Translations under genes and position numbers: made by a program | Notes under the pieces: generated by a model | What the model was told of the DNA's origin: nothing | What the model saw: only the letters and a program-made list of their open reading frames with translations | Databases searched by the model: none | Shown: in pieces, positions 1 through 10,881 of the stretch | How the letters are laid out: each line of letters begins with the position of its first letter | Numbering within the stretch: position 1 is the first letter of the stretch | Assembly: GCA_033977485.1 (NCBI GenBank) | Contig: CM066994.1 | Coordinates: 47,889,155-47,953,154 of the forward strand | DNA: 64,000 bases | Reading direction: 5' to 3' | Origin: Hydrangea macrophylla | Taxonomy: Eukaryota > Streptophyta > Magnoliopsida > Cornales > Hydrangeaceae

Positions 1-120
1 GTGGTGGCCCTTTGGTGGCGACGGTGGTCGGTGGTGACGGCGGCGATGGCCGGTGGTGGTGGCGGCCATGTGAGGAGAGAGAGAAGAGACCAAAGAGGGG
101 TATTTTAGTTATTTTACACC
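1..120. other. GGT/GGC-rich low-complexity stretch at the window edge
   Basis: The first 70 bases are GGT/GGC repeats. On the minus strand they read as an open frame from an ATG at about 70 (Met-Ala-Ala-Thr-Thr-Thr, then His/Arg/Pro-rich) to the window edge. This could be the start of a gene lying off the left side or simply a trinucleotide repeat. No motif decides between the two. Confidence 0.25.
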
Positions 121-410
121 AAGGTTGATGTATTTTTAATTTCAATAAAGCACTTGACTGACTTTTAAATACTCTACTGACACATGACTGAATTTTAATT
201 ATCCCTATGTTTTTTAGGGGATAAACTTTAATGGTTCTATAGAATACTATAGATATTTAGAAATACACAGAAAATACGTGTTGCACATGATTAGTCTATC
301 TATAGTAAAAATTAAAAACTAAAAAGTAGCCCAAAAAAAAGAAAAACGAAAAAAAGAAAAGAAAAAAGAAATAGATAAAGAAAAATCGCCGTTGCCATTA
401 CTTATTTATT

Positions 411-595
411 TATTTTTTTGGTAACTGTGGGTGTCCGGGCTAGTTTGCGTGCACTTTGACTAATCCCACGAGGTTAGGGCGTCCGAGTGAATCACCTGTG
501 GCCACCCCCTTGAGATTCGAACTTGAGAACTTTGAGTATAATACCCATAGACCTTGTCATCCGTTGCCTTAGCACTATACTACAACGACATGTTT
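411..595 (-). mobile_element. Au-like SINE (tRNA-derived)
   Basis: Read on the minus strand, this segment has a tRNA-like head with a box A-like stretch (about 566-583) and a box B-like GTTCGAATCTC (512-522). A body containing GTGGGATTAGTC and CCCGGACACCCAC follows, then an A-rich tail (complement of the T-rich run at about 405-419). This order and the body motifs are those of the plant Au SINE family as I remember it. I could not see a convincing target-site duplication, so the ends are approximate. Confidence 0.65.
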
Positions 596-611
596 GACGT
601 AAGGGTAACAA

Positions 612-1250
612 AATATATACATATATTAGAGAGCATTTTTGCTCACCCAATTTTTGGTGCATTAATGCTTATTTAAGTCTCTTATTAGTCAATGCAGTAG
701 GATATAAGATTAAACACCATTAATTAAATCATATCTCACTGCTTGACCAATGGGAGACTTACAGTCCGTTTGATATGCCACAAACTAGAAAAGAATTGAT
801 TTGCAATTCTTGTTTGTAGTAATTCTTGTGTTTTTTTTTTGCTGAAGAGTAATTCTTGTGTTTGGTTTGACAAAAGAATTGATTTTCAATTCTAGCCAAT
901 TCTCACCAATTCTTGTTTTAAGCCAAAAACAAATCCTATCACTTTTGGTAGGATTTGGTGAGAAATGATTTCACTTTAAGTGAAATAATGTGATATACCA
1001 AACTTACCCCTATATATTTCACACCTACTCTCTTTATATGGGCAATGTAGTAAATGACCGTAATTCATTTCTTTTCATTTCTCTTTCAAACCAAACTTGA
1101 GAATTAGAATTGCAAATCAATTCTATTCATTTCTTTTCTTTTCTTTTCTATTCTCTCCATTTCAATTCTATTCTATTTTAGAATCATACCAAACGGAGTG
1201 TTAGTGACCATTTGTTAATTTTTTGGTGAGCAAAAGTATTTTCCGTAAAT
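612..1250. mobile_element. Outer MITE, interrupted by an inner MITE
   Basis: The arm at about 628-760 pairs with the arm at about 1201-1246. TTTTTGCTCACC near 636 is answered by GGTGAGCAAAAGTA near 1225, and the inner parts TCTCTTATTAGTC (about 678) and GACCAATGGGAGA (about 745) also pair. The long hairpin axis is near 700-725. The right arm is split by the element at 762-1200. Without that insertion the element would be about 170-200 bp. Superfamily and target duplication are unclear. The outer arms end about 100 bp before the LTO1 start codon, so the element lies in the promoter or 5' UTR. Confidence 0.55.
762..1200. mobile_element. PIF/Harbinger-like (Tourist-type) MITE
   Basis: This 439-bp element has terminal inverted repeats that begin CAGTCCGTTTGATATG on the left and CACTCCGTTTGGTATG on the right (read inward). 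It is flanked by the direct repeat TTA (759-761 and 1201-1203). Long AGAATTG/CAATTCT-rich arms extend inward. A three-base TTA/TAA duplication is characteristic of PIF/Harbinger. It has no coding capacity. It sits within an older MITE, about 140 bp upstream of the LTO1-type start codon. Confidence 0.75.
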
Positions 1251-1343
1251 TATATGTATAGTCTTTGTTTCACAACGGGTGGCCTCAATTCCTCGCAATC
1301 TGTTAATCACTTCTTCTTCAACCTCTCTCTCTCTCTCACTGTG

Positions 1344-1754
1344 ATGGACATTTTTGACTCCTCGTTAAATCTAGAAGAAACCCATTTCAACGACGGCTTC
1401 AACAAAGGGTACGACGTCGGTTTAGTATCGGGAAAGGACGAGGGGCGCCAAGTGGGTCTCAAACACGGCTTCGAGATCGGCGAAGAGTTGGGTTTTTACA
1501 GAGGCTGTGTCGACCTGTGGACCTCATCAATTCGAGTCGACCCGAATTGCTTTTCGTTTAGGGTTCAAAAGTTCATCTCACAAATTCACCAGTTGATTCG
1601 AAATTACCCAATTTTGGACCCAGAAAACGAGTCTGTGACTGATGCATTGAAGTCTCTGAGGTTGAAGTTTAAGGCTGTTTGTGCCACTTTGAATGTGAAG
1701 TTGGAGTACAGTGGGTACCCAAAGGGTTTGGATGCTCAGGAGAGTCAATTTTGA
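1344..1754 (+). CDS. LTO1: LTO1/Yae1-type deca-GX3 protein (ORAOV1 homologue)
   Basis: A single-exon frame of 136 residues. Residues 18-54 contain ten glycines spaced exactly four apart (18, 22, 26, 30 and so on to 54). This is the deca-GX3 motif that defines Yae1 and Lto1. The short size with the motif near the N terminus fits Lto1/ORAOV1 better than Yae1. In yeast and humans the Yae1-Lto1 pair brings the ABC protein Rli1/ABCE1 to the cytosolic Fe-S assembly targeting complex. I chose the internal ATG at 1344 because the upstream extension (from 1254) is a CT-rich leader and the family begins near this point. The protein ends Gln-Glu-Ser-Gln-Phe, not the C-terminal tryptophan described for yeast Lto1. 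A formiminotransferase-like gene follows 1.4 kb downstream on the same strand. A MITE lies in the promoter. Recognition of the family is firm; function in this plant is inferred. Confidence 0.85.
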   Translation: MDIFDSSLNLEETHFNDGFNKGYDVGLVSGKDEGRQVGLKHGFEIGEELGFYRGCVDLWTSSIRVDPNCFSFRVQKFISQIHQLIRNYPILDPENESVTDALKSLRLKFKAVCATLNVKLEYSGYPKGLDAQESQF

Positions 1755-1799
1755 GAAGGTCTCTCATCAGTTCATAGTGCGTGTATTACTTCACTATTT

Positions 1800-2125
1800 G
1801 GTATTGAATATTTATGATAGTTTTCTTCGGTTCGGTTGATTTGTTTTGTTTAGTTATTATGTGGGTTGTCATTGTTTTTTGGATGGTTTGGTTTAATCTG
1901 AAGAACTTTGCACTTCTGTTTTCAAGATTGCATATTTGCCAATAGAAGTGTTTTTTTTTTAACCAGTATAAGTTCATACATTGAAGATTTATGATTGTTT
2001 TCTTCAATTGGGTTGATTAGTTATGGTGTGGGTAGTCATTATTATGGATGCTTTTTAGTCTTATTCTGAAGAACTTTTCATTTCTGTTTTCAACATTGCA
2101 TATTTGCCAATATAATAAGTGCTCT
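1800..2125. repeat. Imperfect tandem duplication downstream of LTO1
   Basis: About 1805-1945 and 1975-2125 are related copies of roughly 150 bp. Both contain GTTTTCTTC, then TGATT and GTGGG, then TCTGAAGAACTTT, then TTCTGTTTTCAA and CATTGCATATTTGCCAATA. The region is probably 3' UTR or intron and shows no coding potential. Confidence 0.6.
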
Positions 2126-2199
2126 TTTATTGGTAATGGAGATGGATGTTCTATTTGAATTAAATCAAGAGCATTTGCAAATGCTTTGCTACTGTGCAA

Positions 2200-3111
2200 C
2201 TGTTTCTAATTCTAATAATGCCTCTTTATTCGGTTAAATTGTCATAAAATTTATGGAAAGTTTGTCAATCTAGGATTGCATTTTGAACGTTTAGATAAAG
2301 TTTCTACATTTCTGTCTTTGAACGTCTCTGTTGGACAATCGACACTCAGGCATGGGTATTGGCTATTAGGATATGTGTCAGACGGTTGGACACACAACAA
2401 GAAGTGTGTTAGCTAGTTGTATAATAACAAATCAAAGTCTCTAAATAGTATACATTTGGCTTTTAAGTACTTTCAAAATGGATGAAATGCTTAATCTCTT
2501 ATTTATTATCACATAAATACACTATTTTCCCAAAAAAAAAAAATATGGAAAATATAGAAGCAGTTTTGAGTATGGAGCTTGTCCTTAGATTCATGAATTT
2601 GGAAGTATGACTCTTAGACACGAACCGGCACCTGACAAACTTCCTCTAGTCCATGTAGCATAGACAGTGCCATTGTGGTGTAAGCCTGAGGGGCAGGCAC
2701 TTTGTGCAAGTTGTGTTAAGGTTTAGGAATGTACCCAATTTAGCAGAACAAAGTTTATCTTTCTAGATTGATTAAATGTTGGAGAATTTTCTTTTCAACA
2801 TATTTGGTTCGTTGAAATTATCATTTTCTACTATCAGCTCAAAATGTGTGATTGAATAATATGTGCCTATGTGGTCCTAGAGAAATTGTGACAGTTAAGT
2901 TTTTGTGGTGTCATAAATGAGGCTTGTGTAGTGATGATTTTTTTTTTTTTGAATGGAACACCTTAAGAATGGGTTCTTTATCAAAACCATCACAACACTA
3001 GTTTTATAGAAACCGAATAAAAGTGACACTAGGTCAAAACGTGATTTTGTTTTAAGCATTTCCAAACAGGCATTGTTTATGACTATCCTTGTTCGTTTTC
3101 TGAAGGTGCAG
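2200..3111 (+). other. Non-coding spacer or intron between LTO1 and the formiminotransferase-like gene
   Basis: AT-rich DNA without a recognisable gene or element. It ends in a splice acceptor (AG at 3110-3111) six bases before the ATG of the next gene. The right part is therefore probably intron, and a 5' non-coding exon should lie to the left. Confidence 0.45.
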
Positions 3112-3117
3112 GGGAAA

Positions 3118-5577
3118 ATGTCAAAGTTGATGCTTGCTTGCTGCAAAGTCTACATATCTGAAAGCCGGAACAGGGTTGCACTTGAATCAATTGAACGAGC
3201 TGCAAAACTATTTCCAGAAGCTTCTATGATAAATAAATTTGAAGATGAAACTTACAATAGAGTTGGTTACACCCTTGTCTCTAAGTTGGATCCAAATCCA
3301 TCGAATTCGTGTACCTTTAGGAGCACTGTGCTTGCAATGGTTAAAGCTGCTTTTGCAACAATAGACCTTGAATTACACTCTGGAAGCCATCCTCGGCTTG
3401 GAGTTGTGGACCATATTTGTATTCACCCCTTGGCTCATACGTCTTTGGACCAAACTGCCCGGATTGCTAAGTCATTGGCAGCTGACATTGGTTTCACTCT
3501 TCAAGGTTTGTGCCCCCTCGAAACTTCATAAATTGTAGATCGTAGCATGGTTGCTAGAATCGGCAATTCATGAGTCAATTCGAGTTTCCATACAACCAGA
3601 TACAATTCACGATTCATTGTTTTCAACTTTGAGTTTAAGTGGAAAGTTTTTTAACGTTTTGAGTGTTATATACATGAAACTCGAATCGACTCATGAGTCA
3701 TAATTTGGGCAAACGGATTCTGAGATTCAGGATTTTGACAACAATGGATGGTAGTATAATAACTGGATCACTCTGTGCAATAGATAAGGTAGATTTGGTT
3801 GTCCGATTATTTTATTGTGGATTGGCTGGTGCAATTTGGAATTTGTGTGTGGCTAGATGCTTTTCAAAAGAAAGTTTCTGATGGAACGACTTAATATCAA
3901 ACCCAATGGAGCAAGAAAAGTAACTGATTGTTAGTTTTGTAGGGGGTACGCTGGTAAAGTTGATTAATTTTCTCTCCTCTTTCCCCCCTTTTCATCTGTT
4001 TTAGTGTTTCTTTTCTAAATACAGAAATAATATTTAATCAAACCCAAACTCTATTGTTTGGTGCCTAATCTTTCACAAAGATGTAAATTGGCAAGTTGCC
4101 CTTGTTTCCTTGGATGCAAGAGCTATGTGTGTTAATTTTTCTTCTTAAAGACAGATATATGTTTGGAAATTACATTTTATCATGTGATGACACCAATATA
4201 GAAATTACCTTGCATTCTCTTTGTTGCCTCTAATCATCCACTTTCTGAATGCAAAAGGGGAAAAAAAACAAAAAAAAAAAAAGCTTGATATTGAATTTAT
4301 CCAACCAATTCTACGTTAAGTCGAAGGATGATCCTTTGTGCTTACTTTGTCGTATGATCGAGTGTCGTATACCTAACATCTATGTAGCACGGATACGGAC
4401 ACATGACACGGATACAATACGACACGGAGATGGCGATACGGCAAATCCCAAAAATGTAGGATATGTCAAATAAAAAGAATTTTTAAAAATATATATATTT
4501 TAAGCAAAAAAAGAAATGAAAAATATGATTGAACATCAATATTACATTCATCCATAACAGCTAGAAACTTAGCAATATTTTCTAGCATTAGGCATTAGCT
4601 ACATTACAAAAAACAATGTGTAAAACCCTAGATTGAAAAAAACCCGAGCATATAATAGAAAAGGTCAGAGTCGTTTCCCGGACACGGATTGTGGTGTGTC
4701 GGATACGTATCCAGGCGTGTCCCCTGTGTGCCCGGTAGTGGTACTGCACCCAAAATAAAGTATCCGTGCTACCTAGCCTAACATATCTTCGCTCTAAGAT
4801 TTCAGTGAATGAGCCTGTTCTTATTTTCTTGGTAATTGCCACTGTATCTTCATATGGCGATAAGAATTTCGCAAGAATTTATTGATTTAGATTTATGAGA
4901 CATCTAAACACCCATTTTGTTTATTTCTTATTTTCTATATAAAAAAATTTGTGTGAATACATCGTTTTGCAAATACTCATTATATAACTTACAATTGCAA
5001 ATTATTAGATGCTCAGTACTTCATAATTTGCCATTTTTCGCATTGCTAATGATCTTAGAATAGTGGCTTTGCAGTCCCCACATTTTTATACGGTGCAGCG
5101 CATGAAGAAGGAAGAACACTTGATTCAATTAGAAGAGAGTTAGGCTATTTCAAGCCTAATTTAAATGGAAACCAGTGGGCAGGTGGGCCCAAATCGGAGT
5201 CCTTTCCACTGAACCCAGACTCGGGTCCATCCCAAACAGATCAAGCAAAAGGTGTCGTTCTTCTCGGAGCGACCCAGTGGGTCGATAATTACAATGTCCC
5301 AATCTTCTCTACTGATATTGCTTCAATTCGAAGAATTGCTAAGAGGGTTAGTGAGAGAGGTGGTGGACTTCGATCTGTGCAAGCCATGGCACTTACTCAC
5401 GGTGAAGATATGATTGAAGTAGCTTGTAATTTGTTGGATCCAAGTACTGTAGGAGGTGATCGGGTTCAACTTGAAGTTGAGCGACTTGCAGGGGAAGAGG
5501 GTTTGGCTGTGGGGAAGGGTTATTTTACCGATCTTTCTCAGACGAAAATAGTTGAGAGTTACTTGGGAGTTGGATAA
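3118..5577 (+). CDS. Formiminotransferase-like folate-binding protein (plant FTCD N-domain homologue), two exons
   Basis: Exons 3118-3505 and 5075-5577 join to 296 residues. The donor GT is at 3506 and the acceptor AG at 5073-5074, in phase 1; both sides match the plant family across the junction. The first exon holds the formiminotransferase N-terminal subdomain (CKVYISESRN near residue 9, HPRLGVVD at 91-98, the block that carries the family's catalytic histidine). The second holds the C-terminal subdomain (FLYGAAHEEGRTLDSIRREL, VDNYNVPI, RIAKRVSERGGGL, ALTHGEDMIEVACNLLDP). The cyclodeaminase domain of the bifunctional animal enzyme is absent, as in plant members such as, from memory, Arabidopsis At2g20830. 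Animal enzymes move a formimino group from formiminoglutamate to tetrahydrofolate; the plant substrate is uncertain. The intron carries a MITE. No stop or frameshift is seen, so the gene looks intact. Confidence 0.85.
4380..4776. mobile_element. hAT-like MITE in the intron of the formiminotransferase-like gene
   Basis: Ends pair as CTATGTAGCACGGATAC (4380-4396) against CTAGGTAGCACGGATAC (read inward from 4776), a 17-bp inverted repeat with one mismatch. The element is flanked by a perfect 8-bp direct repeat CCTAACAT (4372-4379 and 4777-4784). An 8-bp duplication points to the hAT superfamily. At 397 bp with no ORF, it is non-autonomous. Confidence 0.8.
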
Positions 5578-5934
5578 CAAGTGTGAGTAGAAACATGAGA
5601 GAAAGCTACTGATCCATGTGTAGATTCTTTGAAATGTATCTGTTCAAGTTGAGAGGTTAACTTTGGATCTTGTATTTTCTTTTTCCTTTTTTTTTTTTTT
5701 TTTCATATGCTTACATTTGTGATGTCCAAGAGGCTGTTTGGAGTGTTCTTAGAAGTCTATTGCATAATGATGAGTATTTTTTTCTGGTTGAAATAGCATA
5801 TCTTGTTAACTTAGAACTGTTTTTCAGAGCCAATACTTTATATTTATGTCCCCTGATTTCTGCCAAATTGTAGCGATGCTCTATTCTGTGCCAAATTTGA
5901 CACACCATTAGAGAGATGTTTTAGGTTGTTTTCA
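5578..5934 (+). other. 3' flank of the formiminotransferase-like gene
   Basis: Probable 3' UTR and intergenic DNA with a T-rich run (about 5680-5703). No gene or element is recognised before the LINE tail. Confidence 0.4.
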
Positions 5935-8900
5935 TACCAAACCAAACCAAACTAAACCAAGCCTTGTGTCCCAATCAATTGTGGTCGGCTGTATGAATCC
6001 TTTTCCTCCATTCTGCACGATCAAGAGCTATATGCTCATTTAAATTATATAAATTCATATCTTGTTGCACCACATATTCCCAAGTCAGTCTAGGTCTGCC
6101 TCTCCCCCTAGCCATTCCAGGCACTACGATATTATCACTCTTTCGCACAGGTGCATCTACAGGTCTTCGTTGCACATGGCCGAACCATCTAAGTCTATTC
6201 TCCCTCAACTTATCCTCAATATGTGTCACTCCTAAAGTCTCTCGGATGTACTCATTTCTAATTCTATCTTTCCTAGTCTTACCACACATCCATCTTAGCA
6301 TCCTCATCTCCGCTACACTCACTTTGCTAATGTGTTGTTTCTTAGTTGCCCAACACTCTGTCCCGTAGAGCATAGCTGGCCTAATAGCTGTCCTATAAAA
6401 TTTTCCTTTCAATTTTGCTGGTATTCTCCGATCACATAATACTCCAGAAGCACTCCTCCACTTAAGCCAGCCTACTTTAATTCTATGGGTCACGTCATCA
6501 CCAATCTCTCCGTCTCTACTGATCATTGAACCTAGATAGCGAAAGTGTTCCCTCTTTGGGATCTCCTGATCTTCGATCTTCACTGCTTCGTTGTCTCTAC
6601 TTCCACTGTTGCTAAAAGTACATTCCATGTATTCTGTTTTCGTCCTACTTATCTTTAGCCCCTTAGTCTCCAGTGCTTCTCTCCAAGCTTCTAATTTAGT
6701 GTTGAGTCCCCTTTTAGTCTCATCAACCAAGACAATATCATCTGCGAACAACATACACCATGGGACCTCATCTTGAATGTGTCTAGTCAATTCATCCATA
6801 ATTAGGGCGAACAAATAAGGGCTCAAGGCCGACCCCTGGTGCAGGCCTACAGTAATTGGGAATTCGCTGGTTTCTCCGGCTGGTGATCTAATTGTAGTAA
6901 CCGCTTCATCATACATATCCTTCACCACGTCAATATAACCCTTGGTCACTCCTTTCTTCTCTAGCACCCACCAAATTAAATCTCTAGGCACTCTATCATA
7001 AGCTTTCTCTAAATCAATAAAAACCATATGTAGATCTTTTTTCTTCTCTCTATACTTTTCCATTAGTCTTCTAAGTAAATAAATTACTTCCATAGTTGAT
7101 CTCCCAGGCATAAATCCAAACTGATTTTCTGACACTGATGTTGCGCCTCTCAAGCGATGCTCCATCACTCTCTCCCATAGCTTCATAGTATGGCTCATCA
7201 ACTTAATACCTCTATAATTGTTGCATTGTTGTACATCTCCTTTACTCTTATATATAGGCACTAGGATGCTCTTCCTCCACTCATCAGGCATTTTTCTAGT
7301 CATTAAAATCCTATTAAAAATTTTTGTAAGCCAAGATACCCCCACATCTCCCAAGCATTTCCAAACCTCAATGGGGATCCCATCTGGTCCTAAGGCCTTG
7401 TTGGGTTTCATCTTCTTCAAAGCAAATTCCACCTCAAACTTCCTTATTCTCCGATAGAATCTGTATTCTCTAGTTTCATCGTAACTTCCAGTTTCTTCTT
7501 CCATTGTGTTATCCATATGTTTTTCATTCAACAACTTCTCAAAATAGCTCTTCCACCTTTCCTTAATCTCTTCGTCGTTCACTAATACCCTAGAGTCAGC
7601 GCTTTTTATACACTTAACCTGATTAATGTCCCTTGTTTTCCTTTCTCTCGACTTAGCAAGCTTATAAATACATTTTTCTCCCTCTCTAGTGTCTAGTTTG
7701 GTGTAGAAGGCGTCATAGGCTTCCATTTTAGCAACTCTAACTGTCCTTTTAACCTCCTTATTTGCACATTTATAGCTTTTGAAGTGTTCCTCACTTCTAT
7801 CATTTTGCCACTTCTTAAAGCAATCCTTTTTGGTTTTTACTGCAGCTTGTACCTCTTCATTCCACCACCAAGTATCTTTAGAAGCTAACCCTCTTCCCTT
7901 CGACTCTCCGAGGACCTCCTTCGATATTCTCGTGATGCACCCTGCCATTCTATCCCACATAGTATTGCTTCCATCTTCCAAATTCCAAGGTGCTTCTGTA
8001 TACATTCTCTCTTGGAATATTGCTAGTTTCTCGCCTTTAAGGTTCCACCACCTAGTTCGCGGGTTTATAGGGTCTTTTCTAGTACGACATTGTCCTTTTA
8101 TATGGATATCTAAAATAGTAAGTCTATGTTGAGATGTTAAACTCTCTCCTGGGATGACTTTACAGTCTTTACATGCTAAGCGATCTGCCTTTCTCACAAG
8201 GAACAAATCGATCTGGCTTCTATTAGATCCACTCTTAAAGGTTATCAAGTGTTCTTCCCTCTTTTTGAAACAGGTGTTTGCTACTACAAGATCATATGCT
8301 ACTGCGAAATCTAAAATACTCACCCCTGCCTCATTCTGATCTCCAAAACCGTACCCCCCATGCACCCTCTCATATCCAGTTCTATCTTTGCCTACATGGC
8401 CATTAAAATCTCCACCTACATTTATCTTCTCTCCTCCCGGTATTTCTTGCATTAAGGCGTCCAACTCATCCCAGAATTGTCTTTTAGTGTGATCATCCAA
8501 TCCTACTTGGGGCGCGTATGCACTAATCACATTAATTATATCCACTCCAACTACCAGTTTGATAAGCAATATTCTGTCTCCTTTCCTCGTGACTGTCACA
8601 ACTTTATCCTTGAGGTTCTTGTCAACCACGATTCCGACACCATTTCTATGCCTATCTTTCCCTGTATAGAATATCTTATACCCGGTCTTTTCTACCTCCT
8701 TAGCTTTCTCTCCAACCCACTTTGTTTCTTGTAGACATACTACATTAACCTTCCTTCTAATCATAGTGTCTACTAGTTCCATAGCTTTACCTGTTAAGGT
8801 TCCTATATTCCAAGTTGCTAACCTAAGCCTATAGTTCTGGACTAGCTTCTTTACCCGCGGTGGCCCAGATGAGCGCGGGAACCCTTGCTTATTTAACACC

Positions 8901-9080
8901 GCACCCGGGCGTCGATGCGGCGCCCCTTGCACATTTTTCGAAACACCCGAAGGCAGGCGCAACACGTCGCTTAAAGGGGACGCCCTAGCATTTACACGTA
9001 TTTTCATATTTGGATTCATATCATAAGGATCCGACGGTTTTTTTTTACGTGCTGGCTGTCGAGCTACCTAACGCACTAAA
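5935..9080 (-). mobile_element. RTE-type LINE, apparently full length
   Basis: A minus-strand non-LTR retrotransposon with one large ORF (5975-9019), a short 5' leader to about 9080 and, at its 3' end, a simple TTTGG-type tail (complement of AAACCAAACC at about 5938-5962). One combined endonuclease/reverse transcriptase ORF and a short repetitive tail rather than a long poly(A) are RTE features. I did not find target-site duplications, so both ends are approximate. Confidence 0.8.
5975..9019 (-). CDS. RTE LINE polyprotein: APE-type endonuclease plus reverse transcriptase
   Basis: An uninterrupted 1014-residue frame. The APE-like endonuclease occupies about residues 65-310: [12 protein letters not shown] with the metal-binding region, VVCLQETKW with the catalytic Glu, GGDFNGHVG with the Asp-Asn pair, and SQHRLTILD near the end in place of the usual Ser-Asp-His. 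The reverse transcriptase is at about 560-830: [29 protein letters not shown] and the catalytic Phe-Ala-Asp-Asp at about 757-760. A conserved C-terminal region includes [12 protein letters not shown] and EWRKRIH. Host annotation often labels such proteins 'craniofacial development protein 2-like'. The enzyme nicks target DNA and copies its RNA at the nick. This is the only retroelement frame in the window with no stop or frameshift, so it may be a young and still competent copy. Confidence 0.9.
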   Translation of the reverse strand: MNPNMKIRVNARASPLSDVLRLPSGVSKNVQGAPHRRPGAVLNKQGFPRSSGPPRVKKLVQNYRLRLATWNIGTLTGKAMELVDTMIRRKVNVVCLQETKWVGEKAKEVEKTGYKIFYTGKDRHRNGVGIVVDKNLKDKVVTVTRKGDRILLIKLVVGVDIINVISAYAPQVGLDDHTKRQFWDELDALMQEIPGGEKINVGGDFNGHVGKDRTGYERVHGGYGFGDQNEAGVSILDFAVAYDLVVANTCFKKREEHLITFKSGSNRSQIDLFLVRKADRLACKDCKVIPGESLTSQHRLTILDIHIKGQCRTRKDPINPRTRWWNLKGEKLAIFQERMYTEAPWNLEDGSNTMWDRMAGCITRISKEVLGESKGRGLASKDTWWWNEEVQAAVKTKKDCFKKWQNDRSEEHFKSYKCANKEVKRTVRVAKMEAYDAFYTKLDTREGEKCIYKLAKSRERKTRDINQVKCIKSADSRVLVNDEEIKERWKSYFEKLLNEKHMDNTMEEETGSYDETREYRFYRRIRKFEVEFALKKMKPNKALGPDGIPIEVWKCLGDVGVSWLTKIFNRILMTRKMPDEWRKSILVPIYKSKGDVQQCNNYRGIKLMSHTMKLWERVMEHRLRGATSVSENQFGFMPGRSTMEVIYLLRRLMEKYREKKKDLHMVFIDLEKAYDRVPRDLIWWVLEKKGVTKGYIDVVKDMYDEAVTTIRSPAGETSEFPITVGLHQGSALSPYLFALIMDELTRHIQDEVPWCMLFADDIVLVDETKRGLNTKLEAWREALETKGLKISRTKTEYMECTFSNSGSRDNEAVKIEDQEIPKREHFRYLGSMISRDGEIGDDVTHRIKVGWLKWRSASGVLCDRRIPAKLKGKFYRTAIRPAMLYGTECWATKKQHISKVSVAEMRMLRWMCGKTRKDRIRNEYIRETLGVTHIEDKLRENRLRWFGHVQRRPVDAPVRKSDNIVVPGMARGRGRPRLTWEYVVQQDMNLYNLNEHIALDRAEWRKRIHTADHN

Positions 9081-9606
9081 CTAGGGTAAATTATAATGAC
9101 CTCCATTGAGGTTTGACTTTATAACAAGAAGTTCATAAAATTTCACCGACTTTAAGAGGTTTATGAACACGTACCATTATCTTCTTAATGCCAAAATTGT
9201 TCTTCTAATTCAACAGTTTCAGAGGTTTCACAGACGTTTCAGGTGGTGTGGTTTGGTTCTTTAATTCAACCGTTTATGCAATTAAACCGGAAAAATTATG
9301 TATAAACCGGACTAAATCCATCAAATTTTGCCTCAGTAATCATTCTTTGCACAGCTTAAATTGAACATAGATCAACTATTAGGAAGAGGCTGTACATTAA
9401 CAGACTGATACATATCACTTGAAACTTCGTTTAAATCAACGTCTAAAGCACAATCTATGAATACACCACTACACACTTGACTTGGGTTACCAACTTTCAC
9501 TTTCGGTATGCACACTGCTCTTTCCAAAATGATGTGCACCACCCATTAAAACCTCTTGGCATTCAAACCAATGTACAGTCTCGCCTCTGGGAAACATGTG
9601 TATATG
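9081..9606. other. Unassigned intergenic DNA
   Basis: AT-rich, with no gene, RNA gene or element that I can support. Confidence 0.4.
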
Positions 9607-9738
9607 TACTATGGGCAATGCTATGGACACACCCAAAACACACATCCCACTCACATCACTCAGGTGGACTCCATACTGACAGTGGACATACCCCGCAGCC
9701 TCTTTCTCTCCTCTCATTGGTCCACCTTAGGGTGTGGA
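9607..9738. mobile_element. Left half of a MITE split by retrotransposon G1
   Basis: ATGGGCAATGCTATGGACAC and the following CCCAAAACACACA (about 9611-9645) are imperfectly repeated in inverted orientation at about 23990-24031, just outside the other end of G1. Rejoining the G1 flanks gives one short inverted-repeat element of about 190 bp. The inverted repeats are about 40 bp and several positions differ, so the call is moderate. Confidence 0.45.
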
Positions 9739-10881
9739 TGTCACACCCCAACCCGCCTCGGGCGCGAGTTAGGACACGTGTAACAAAGCCCACACACCAA
9801 AACTTACACTAATCACTAAAAAAAACATAATTCAAACCCCATAAACGAACATTCTTGACACAAAACAGCCCCAAGGGCAAAATGGTCATTAATAAAGTAT
9901 AGCAAATTTTTACACCAAAAAATAGGTCTTTGAGTCCCGGTTCCAACGCAAAAAATGGCGCGGGAATCCGAGTTTTCTAGAAAGAATTATGTTTGTTTCC
10001 GTAAAAGTGGACAGTCAAAATTTACAGGGGCGGGTCGATCCGCCCTTTAAGGCCGGATCGATCCATTTCGACAATTTTCTAGCAGAATGCCCCCAGAAAT
10101 GGGCGGATCGATCTGCGGGAAGGCTGGATCGATCTGGCTTCTGCAGAATGGTTCCCTGCTGCTAAAAACATCATTTTTCAAGTTTTAAACCATTACCAAA
10201 TCAACCAAACCATATGGAACTCAAAATTTACTTCAAAAACATTTCCAATTGCTACTAAACATTAACTCAAGGCATTCAAGAGTATCACTACAACCAAAAC
10301 ACTCAAATTCCTCTCCAAGATCTCAAACTTGCATCAAAATCCACATTGTTCCCAAACTCTCATGAACATCCCATCAAAAGGAGGAAATAACAAGTTAACA
10401 ACAGCAAAACTACTCCAGTTTGTCCAAGTTTACTCCCAACCATATGTACTTGTAACTTACAAGTTCAACTTACAACTTTGGGCACAACCATACTAAATGT
10501 GAACTTAACATATTACAATGATTCCCAAAACATTAGTTGTTCCCAACATTTCCAAAATACAAGTTGTTACAACACTAGATTACAACTTAAACCAAAACAA
10601 CTATACATATGCACATGTCAACACTTCTCACAACCCCCACGCCCAACTAGTTGCGCGAATCATTTTCTCTCCTCTTCCCGTGCCGTACCTGCGATGGTTA
10701 TTTAGTAACCACAACAGAAAACATATTTTCATTTAAGCTTTCGCTTAGTGAGGGAACTAATCATGCTATTGGAATGTTCAATATGCAAATGCAACAATCA
10801 TTAAAACAACAACAGATTGATCTTTGGGAATTCAAGTAACTCCAGCCACCACCCCCGGGTCCTTCTCTCCCCGGATCTTTC

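Noticed and set aside
1..70. First exon of a minus-strand gene
   Set aside because: Only a short repeat-type frame is visible before the edge; there is too little to call a gene.
411..595. Functional tRNA gene
   Set aside because: Box A and B are present, but the rest matches a SINE body with an A-rich tail, not a cloverleaf.
3693..3881. Small plus frame in the formiminotransferase-like intron
   Set aside because: No motif, and it lies wholly within the well-supported intron 3506-5074.
6591..8734. Plus-strand frames across the LINE
   Set aside because: Shadows of the minus-strand LINE polyprotein.
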